Of a stretch of 64,000 nt of DNA, positions 58,855 through 64,000 are shown in pieces. How positions within the stretch are numbered: position 1 is the stretch's first letter; the number at the start of each line of letters is the position of its first letter. The notes beneath the pieces are model-generated. The model worked only from the letters and a program-made list of their open reading frames with translations, was not told the origin of the DNA and searched no databases. Both the position numbers and the translations under genes were made by a program. This DNA is from Amyelois transitella (taxonomy: Eukaryota; Arthropoda; Insecta; Lepidoptera; Pyralidae). The stretch spans positions 4,439,501-4,503,500 of the forward strand of contig NC_083523.1 in assembly GCF_032362555.1 (NCBI RefSeq). Reading direction: 5' to 3'.

Positions 58855-61650
58855 TTATCCGTTATTCCGTCTTCTATGGATTAGGCTGAAAGTTGGAATC
58901 ACTCGGATCTTCGTTCTAGGTGTTTATGCACCTTGGGATGTGGGTTCGAGGGGTACAACATCAGCAAAAAGCGAAAACGAGGAGTTCTGGAATAGTGTAA
59001 GAGAAGTATTGAAAGTTACCAAGCCAAATGAGAAGATTATTATGTTAGGTGATTTTAATGGATGGGTGGGTGTAAAGCGTGATGGATATGAAAAGGTGCT
59101 TGGTGCGTTTGGTGACGAAAAGGTGAATGATAATGGAAGAAGTGTATTAGAAATTTGTCTAGAGTGGGATCTTTTTGTGTCGAACTCAATGTTTCAACAT
59201 AAAGAGATCCACACCTACACAAGAGTGGAAGGTATTTTAAAAAGTATGATAGACTTTGTGATTGTAGATGAAAGATTGAAGAACAAAGTGCTGGATACCC
59301 GTGCATATCGCGGTGCTGGCATTGACTCGGACCATTTACTGGTGATATCCCGGATAAGGGGTATCTTCAATCGCTGGCGGCACAGGGTAAGGGAGCAAAC
59401 CAGCGCTTTGGAAAGAGTAAAAGTAGAAAATTTGCAAGATATGGATGTAGGTAAGAAGTATATTAATAGACTGAAGGATGAATTTGAAGATTTAGAGGAA
59501 ATGAGCGATATTGAAGATGGATGGAAGGAATTTAAAGAAAGAATTGTGAAAGTAGCTGTTGAAGTGTGTGGTGTAAGTAGAAGAAGGAAAGGAAAAAATC
59601 ACAAAAATGCGTGGATGAGTAAAGATGTGCAAGAACTTGTGCGATTAAAGAAGAAAGCATGGCTGGATTTGTTAGCAGCAAAAGCTAACTTAAGAATGCA
59701 AGAGGTTATAGATGAAGATGTGAATGAAGCACGTAAGGAATATAAGAAAATGAAAGATTTGGTTAAGAAAGCTGTGATTAGAAAGAAAGAAGAGTATAAA
59801 GAGGATTTTGATAAAAGGCTATCAGAAGACTTTCAGTCAAATCTGAAAGTATTCTGGAAATCCGTAAGGTCAGCCCGAGGAAATACTATAACCAGAGAGC
59901 TGACTAGGATCAGATGCCAGGATGGTAGCGTTGTGAAAGGAGAAGAATGTGTACTAAAGATATGGAAGGACTATTTTGAAAGTTTATTTGAAAAAAAGGA
60001 AGGAAATAAGAAAGATTTCTGCTATAGCGAAGAAAAAGAGAATGAGATGGAAGGCGAAATTGAAATGTTCGAAATTGTGGAAGCACTTAAGAGTATGAAA
60101 GCGGGAAAGGCTGCTGGGTGTGATAGAGTGTCGGTCGAGATGCTTAAAGCAGGAAAAGGCGTAGTAGCTAGTCAGTTGTACTGCCTTTTCAATTTGTGTT
60201 GGAGAAGCGGCCGAGTACCAAAAGATTGGTGTAAGGCTGTTATCGTGCCACTTTACAAAGGAAAAGGGTCACAGCTGGACTGCAAAAATTATCGTGGTAT
60301 AAGCCTGCTTAGCGTCGTCGGCAAATTGTATGCTAAGGTATTGATTAATAGAGTCAGGAATGAAACTGATGACAAAATATGGGATGCTCAAGCGGGATTT
60401 CGAAAGGGAATGGGATGTACTGATCAGGTCTTTTCCTTGCGGTGCATAGCCGAAAAGTTTTTGGCCAAGAGTCAAAAAGTCTATTGCACATTCGTAGATC
60501 TGGAAAAGGCCTATGACAGAGTTGAGAGGAATGAATTGTGGTCAGCACTTTCTATGCATGGGGTGAGCAGTCTCTTAATACGAGCACTGAAATCCTTATA
60601 TGAGGATTCGAGTGCTTGTGTCAGGATAAACGGAGCGCACACTGAATGGTTTAAGATTGAGAAAGGCGTTAGGCAAGGATGTGTTGCGTCACCGTGGCTG
60701 TTCAACCTATTTATGGATAGCTGTTTGACAGATTTGAAAGAGTCTAAAAGTGGATTAAGGATGAATGAGTTACTCGTCAAATGTCTGCTCTATGCCGACG
60801 ATCAGGTTATACTGGCGTCATCAGCGGAGGAGTTACAGGAGATGGTAAACTGTATGCATGAAGCTTTAAAAGAGAAAGGAATGAAAGTGAACGTAAGTAA
60901 AACTAAAACACTGGTTTTTGAAATGGAGAAAGAAATGACAGCATGTAATATTTTGATTGGAGGAGAAAAAGTGGAGCAAGTGAAAGAGTTTGTATATCTA
61001 GGATCAAAGTTTACATCAGATGGCAAGTATGATAGTGATATTGAAAGGAGAGTGAACGCGGGGAACATGGTGAATGGAGCTTTGCATGCCTTTATGAGCA
61101 GTCAGAAACTATCCAAAAAGGCTCGACTGGCTGTGCACAGGGGCGTGTTGGTCCCGACATTAATGTATGGGAGTGAAAGTTGGGTATGGCAAAAGAAGCA
61201 TGAAAGCAGAATAAATGCAGTGGAAATGAGAGCGTTAAGGAGTATGATGGGTGTGAAATTGAGTGACAGGATAAGGAACAGCGTGATAAGGGAATGTTGT
61301 GATGTGAAAGAAGATGTAGTTACAGGAATAGAAAAGGGTATGTTAAGATGGTTCGGTCATGTGGAGAGGATGAATGAAAGCAGGTTGACTAAGCAGATAT
61401 ACAAGGAGAGTGTGGAGGGAAAGGTCGGAGTGGGAAGACCTAGACGAACGTATCTTGATCAAATTAAGGACGTCCTGGTAAAGGGTCAGGTCAAAAGTAC
61501 CCGAAACCGCCGAGCTTGTATGAAGAGAGTTATGAATGTGGACGAAGCGAAAGAAGTATGCAGAGATCGTGGCAAGTGGAAAGAGGTAGTCTCTGCCTAC
61601 CCCTCCGGGAAAGAGGCGTGATTTTATGTATGTATGTATGTTATCCGTTA
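58855..61650 (+). mobile_element. RTE-clade LINE, 5'-truncated, with target duplication
   Basis: TTATCCGTTA flanks the element at 58855-58864 and 61641-61650. The element proper (58865-61640) begins in the middle of the endonuclease domain and ends 19 bp after the stop codon with TTTTATGTATGTATGTATG. An extremely short 3' untranslated region with a tetranucleotide tail is characteristic of RTE. The exact duplication, the clean open frame and near-identical short copies at 21864 and 43807 show recent activity. Confidence 0.97.
58868..61621 (+). CDS. RTE endonuclease/reverse transcriptase, 5'-truncated (917 codons)
   Basis: The enzyme nicks target DNA and copies the element's RNA onto it. The frame is open from the truncation point; codons 1-14 read RLLWIRLKVGITRI, so there is no native start. 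The N-terminal part of the APE endonuclease, with its first catalytic residues, is missing. The C-terminal half keeps GDFNGW (about residue 61) and SDH (154-156). A basic linker follows. The reverse transcriptase spans about 390-700: AFRKG, the catalytic Asp in FVDLEKAYDR (544), GVRQGC and YADD (642-645). The C-terminus has YLGSKFTSDG, RWFGHVERM and ends SAYPSGKEA. The stop overlaps the 3' tail. No frameshift or stop in 2.75 kb. The protein could not support retrotransposition without its missing endonuclease half. Confidence 0.95.
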   Translation, partial: RLLWIRLKVGITRIFVLGVYAPWDVGSRGTTSAKSENEEFWNSVREVLKVTKPNEKIIMLGDFNGWVGVKRDGYEKVLGAFGDEKVNDNGRSVLEICLEWDLFVSNSMFQHKEIHTYTRVEGILKSMIDFVIVDERLKNKVLDTRAYRGAGIDSDHLLVISRIRGIFNRWRHRVREQTSALERVKVENLQDMDVGKKYINRLKDEFEDLEEMSDIEDGWKEFKERIVKVAVEVCGVSRRRKGKNHKNAWMSKDVQELVRLKKKAWLDLLAAKANLRMQEVIDEDVNEARKEYKKMKDLVKKAVIRKKEEYKEDFDKRLSEDFQSNLKVFWKSVRSARGNTITRELTRIRCQDGSVVKGEECVLKIWKDYFESLFEKKEGNKKDFCYSEEKENEMEGEIEMFEIVEALKSMKAGKAAGCDRVSVEMLKAGKGVVASQLYCLFNLCWRSGRVPKDWCKAVIVPLYKGKGSQLDCKNYRGISLLSVVGKLYAKVLINRVRNETDDKIWDAQAGFRKGMGCTDQVFSLRCIAEKFLAKSQKVYCTFVDLEKAYDRVERNELWSALSMHGVSSLLIRALKSLYEDSSACVRINGAHTEWFKIEKGVRQGCVASPWLFNLFMDSCLTDLKESKSGLRMNELLVKCLLYADDQVILASSAEELQEMVNCMHEALKEKGMKVNVSKTKTLVFEMEKEMTACNILIGGEKVEQVKEFVYLGSKFTSDGKYDSDIERRVNAGNMVNGALHAFMSSQKLSKKARLAVHRGVLVPTLMYGSESWVWQKKHESRINAVEMRALRSMMGVKLSDRIRNSVIRECCDVKEDVVTGIEKGMLRWFGHVERMNESRLTKQIYKESVEGKVGVGRPRRTYLDQIKDVLVKGQVKSTRNRRACMKRVMNVDEAKEVCRDRGKWKEVVSAYPSGKEA

Positions 61651-63307
61651 CTATGTAGAAGCAAAAGTTATAAACCCCGGATAACACATTAAAGCCTTAT
61701 TATATTGACTAAACACGTGCTATATATTTATTTATTTACTTTCAGAGAGGAATGTAGCAAACTCAAATACCTTACCCGGGAATGTTGCAGTCTCATACGA
61801 TAAAAGAGGTTATCTTTTTGAAACAGCCTGTATTCCCTACGTGTTGAGAATTCTTGGCTTAATTAAAATTTGCTCTCTCCACACGTACTGCATTAAAAAT
61901 AATGAAAGTTTGCTGCAAAACAACAAACAAGTTATGACTAACGCTGGACAAATGTGTAATTTTTATAAGTAAGACTTTTTGAGCTCGCATTTACCTCTTC
62001 TACTAAGTGGGTGCCATTTTTAATAAAAAAGTTCATTCTTATCTTTATTCTTACCTGGATATTTACCGAGATTTCAAATTAACCAGTAGACCTATTGGTT
62101 TATTGACTTATTTGTGAGAGCCCTTGTAAAAACTTTGGATTCTTCTTTTAGGTGGTGGGCTAGCAATATAGCCTATTACTCTAGATGTCAGATATGGACG
62201 AAAGTTCGAGTGACAGTTTTTTATGTCGGCATTTGTATAAACCAGTCGATATTAAGTAATAAATCTGTGATATTAGTAAGTTATCTCTTCTAGTAGTTTA
62301 TCTCTTCTGATCTCCCATACATTTATTACGGCACTCTGTAACCAAAATACCTAAGTCTAAAAATTTAATTTCTTTATCTGAGTTACTTTTTAATATATCT
62401 TCATTTCTGCAATGGATTTTCTGTTTTAGATTGGAGCCATATTTCAGCAGCTCCGATAAAACAACTAGGGTATCCATTTTCTTTATCCAAAATCTATTAT
62501 GGTCATTGGCGAGAAAAGGTCGAAAAGGTCGAAGGTTGGGCTCAAAACTTGAAGATATTTGCTTAGTGTTGTTTTATGATAGTATCCAGATGATATGAAT
62601 ATTTATTTCTTTTATTTTTTTTTAAACATTGTTATTTTGAGATTAACACCGGTGTAAACGGAATTGAAACGTCGACAAAAAAATATATGTGCGCGCTAAA
62701 ACCTGCGTTGTTTATATAAAAAAATTCTTCCAAACAGTACTACAATATATTATAATCTTTGCGATCTTGAAGTCGATCTCCAACTATTGATTTAACGATC
62801 TAGTTTGGGGTCATTTAAAGATGCAAATAATATTTTTTGTGACAGACATCATAGTTAGTCTATTGCAACTTTCAATCGAAGTCGAACTTCTTTTAAGATT
62901 TCTTATTGTTTCCAGACAACAAAACCAGTAACAAGTCAGTTATGAGATTTAGAAATCAAAAATTTTACATGCTTACATCTTTAATAATTTGTAAGAAATT
63001 TTTTTGTCAATACCAAATGTAGGGCAGACAGTAAATAATAGCAGGATAATGAGGTTAACGTCGCTCGCGTGTGCACTCTATCGATTGCCGTAGTTGTGAC
63101 GAATAGAATACTAAAGTCAATACAAATGCAGTCATAGCTCGTATCACTTACGATGTTGTATTTGAATCTGAGTAAGGGTAGATATAGTTAGATTTCGAAT
63201 TTTGATATGGATCTAACCCACTCTTTCTGAAACGTCGTCAGCGCAAATGACTGCCATAGTGGACGCTACTTTGAGAAATGAAAAATGATGATACATATGT
63301 ACATAAA
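61651..63307. other. Intergenic after the RTE insertion
   Basis: AT-rich. A short family A fragment at 62135-62190 (GGATTCTTCTTTTAGGTGGT GGGCTAGCAA) is the only repeat recognised. Confidence 0.45.
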
Positions 63308-63415
63308 TATAATTACGTCTGTATCTTGTCACGGCCACGTTCAGCTGTCTGGCTTAATGGTAGAATTGAGATTCAGATTCATAGTATAGTGACAGGTTGC
63401 TAGCCCATCGCCAAA
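63308..63415 (-). mobile_element. Family A repeat, reversed, partial
   Basis: ATTACGTCTGTATCTTGTCA, CGGCCACGTTCAGCTGTC and AGTGACAGGTTGCTAGCCCA TCGCC follow the reversed order. The CCCCGCAAGGG block and the head are missing. Confidence 0.7.
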
Positions 63416-64000
63416 GAAGATATTTAAAAACAAAACACTTTTACTAAAAATTAAATATCCGCTCAAAAAGTAAATAAATATTTTACCTTTATTCTTCTGA
63501 CTAACTTACCCAGCACAGGGTCGTAAACGCAGGTGCATACTGGGTCCTCTTCAGAGAGGATATTATCAAGACTGACTTTTCTTTACCCTCTGATAACCGC
63601 GGATATATAACTGCTGCGAGTATCTTCCATAAACACAGATTTTCTCGTATTCAAAAATACTGATATGGATATCGATTTGGATAAAGATATCCGGAACATC
63701 CTTAACTTTATACAGACAAGTTTGTAGTTGGAGCACAACCGTTAATTCCATCAAATGTACTAACTAAGCGGTAACTCAAACGAAATATCAACGAAGCAGT
63801 TAAATATTGGATTTCGACTAACTTCTTGCCCGAGGGAAACCATCAGTCTAAATAGTGAATGGCCGGTTAACTCAGTTATTTCAAAGTTGGACTTTAACTT
63901 AAGACTAGTTGAGTTGTATTTTCATAGGCTAAAGGTTATCTCGTCTTACTCGTAGTTATGAGGGTCGGTTTTTAAGGAGTAAATACTTTATAAGTAAAAA
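63416..64000. other. Intergenic, nothing recognised
   Basis: AT-rich. A 62-codon minus-strand frame at 63566-63754 lacks motifs. Confidence 0.4.

Noticed and set aside
1..64000. CRISPR arrays, operons, phage or integron-like systems
   Set aside because: No regularly spaced repeats, no bacterial gene organisation. Split genes and LINEs identify a eukaryotic genome.

Overview
The window looks like a piece of an AT-rich lepidopteran (moth-type) nuclear genome. The reasons are GT-AG split genes with kilobase introns, an RTE-clade LINE with a (TGTA)n tail, a mariner element, tRNA-derived SINEs, a Helitron-like element ending in CTAG/T, and many copies of two short dispersed repeats (called families A and B here) of a kind I associate with moth DNA. 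The species cannot be named from the sequence. No bacterial, viral or organellar genes, CRISPR arrays or operons were seen.

Host genes are few. (1) A three-exon minus-strand gene (8606-13922) encodes a 172-residue secreted DM4/DM12-like protein. A second, homologous signal-peptide exon lies 1 kb upstream (14930-15116) and ends in the same splice phase, so the locus probably has alternative first exons. (2) Two intronless trypsin-fold (S1) serine protease genes stand head to head, 24951-25682 on the minus strand and 28874-29632 on the plus strand. Both keep the His/Asp/Ser triad. Both also carry Arg at the base of the S1 pocket and lack the usual Cys191. (3) Weaker candidates are an orphan signal-peptide exon (20030-20093, minus), a GC-rich possible terminal exon or exon relic (about 15652-15715), and a CpG-rich promoter-like patch (31560-31700).

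Mobile DNA dominates the rest. A 1.3-kb mariner (1504-2825) has an intact 357-codon transposase frame. A 5'-truncated RTE LINE (58865-61640) has an open 917-codon frame and a perfect 10-bp target-site duplication. Two further RTE insertions, 260 bp and 79 bp, also keep perfect duplications of 12 and 13 bp, so the family was recently active. Family A, with about 20 copies, ends in nearly the same 46 bases as the RTE element, which suggests that RTE machinery moves it. A Helitron-like element (33407-34203), an older LINE 3' end (38815-39625), two tRNA-derived SINE families and family B fill much of the remainder.

At least ten long, nearly perfect hairpins with very short loops (arms 11-31 bp) are scattered through the window and belong to no recognised element. 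They resemble products of local template switching. Positions of degenerate repeats are approximate to about 10 bp. Gene, splice-site, duplication and hairpin coordinates were read base by base.
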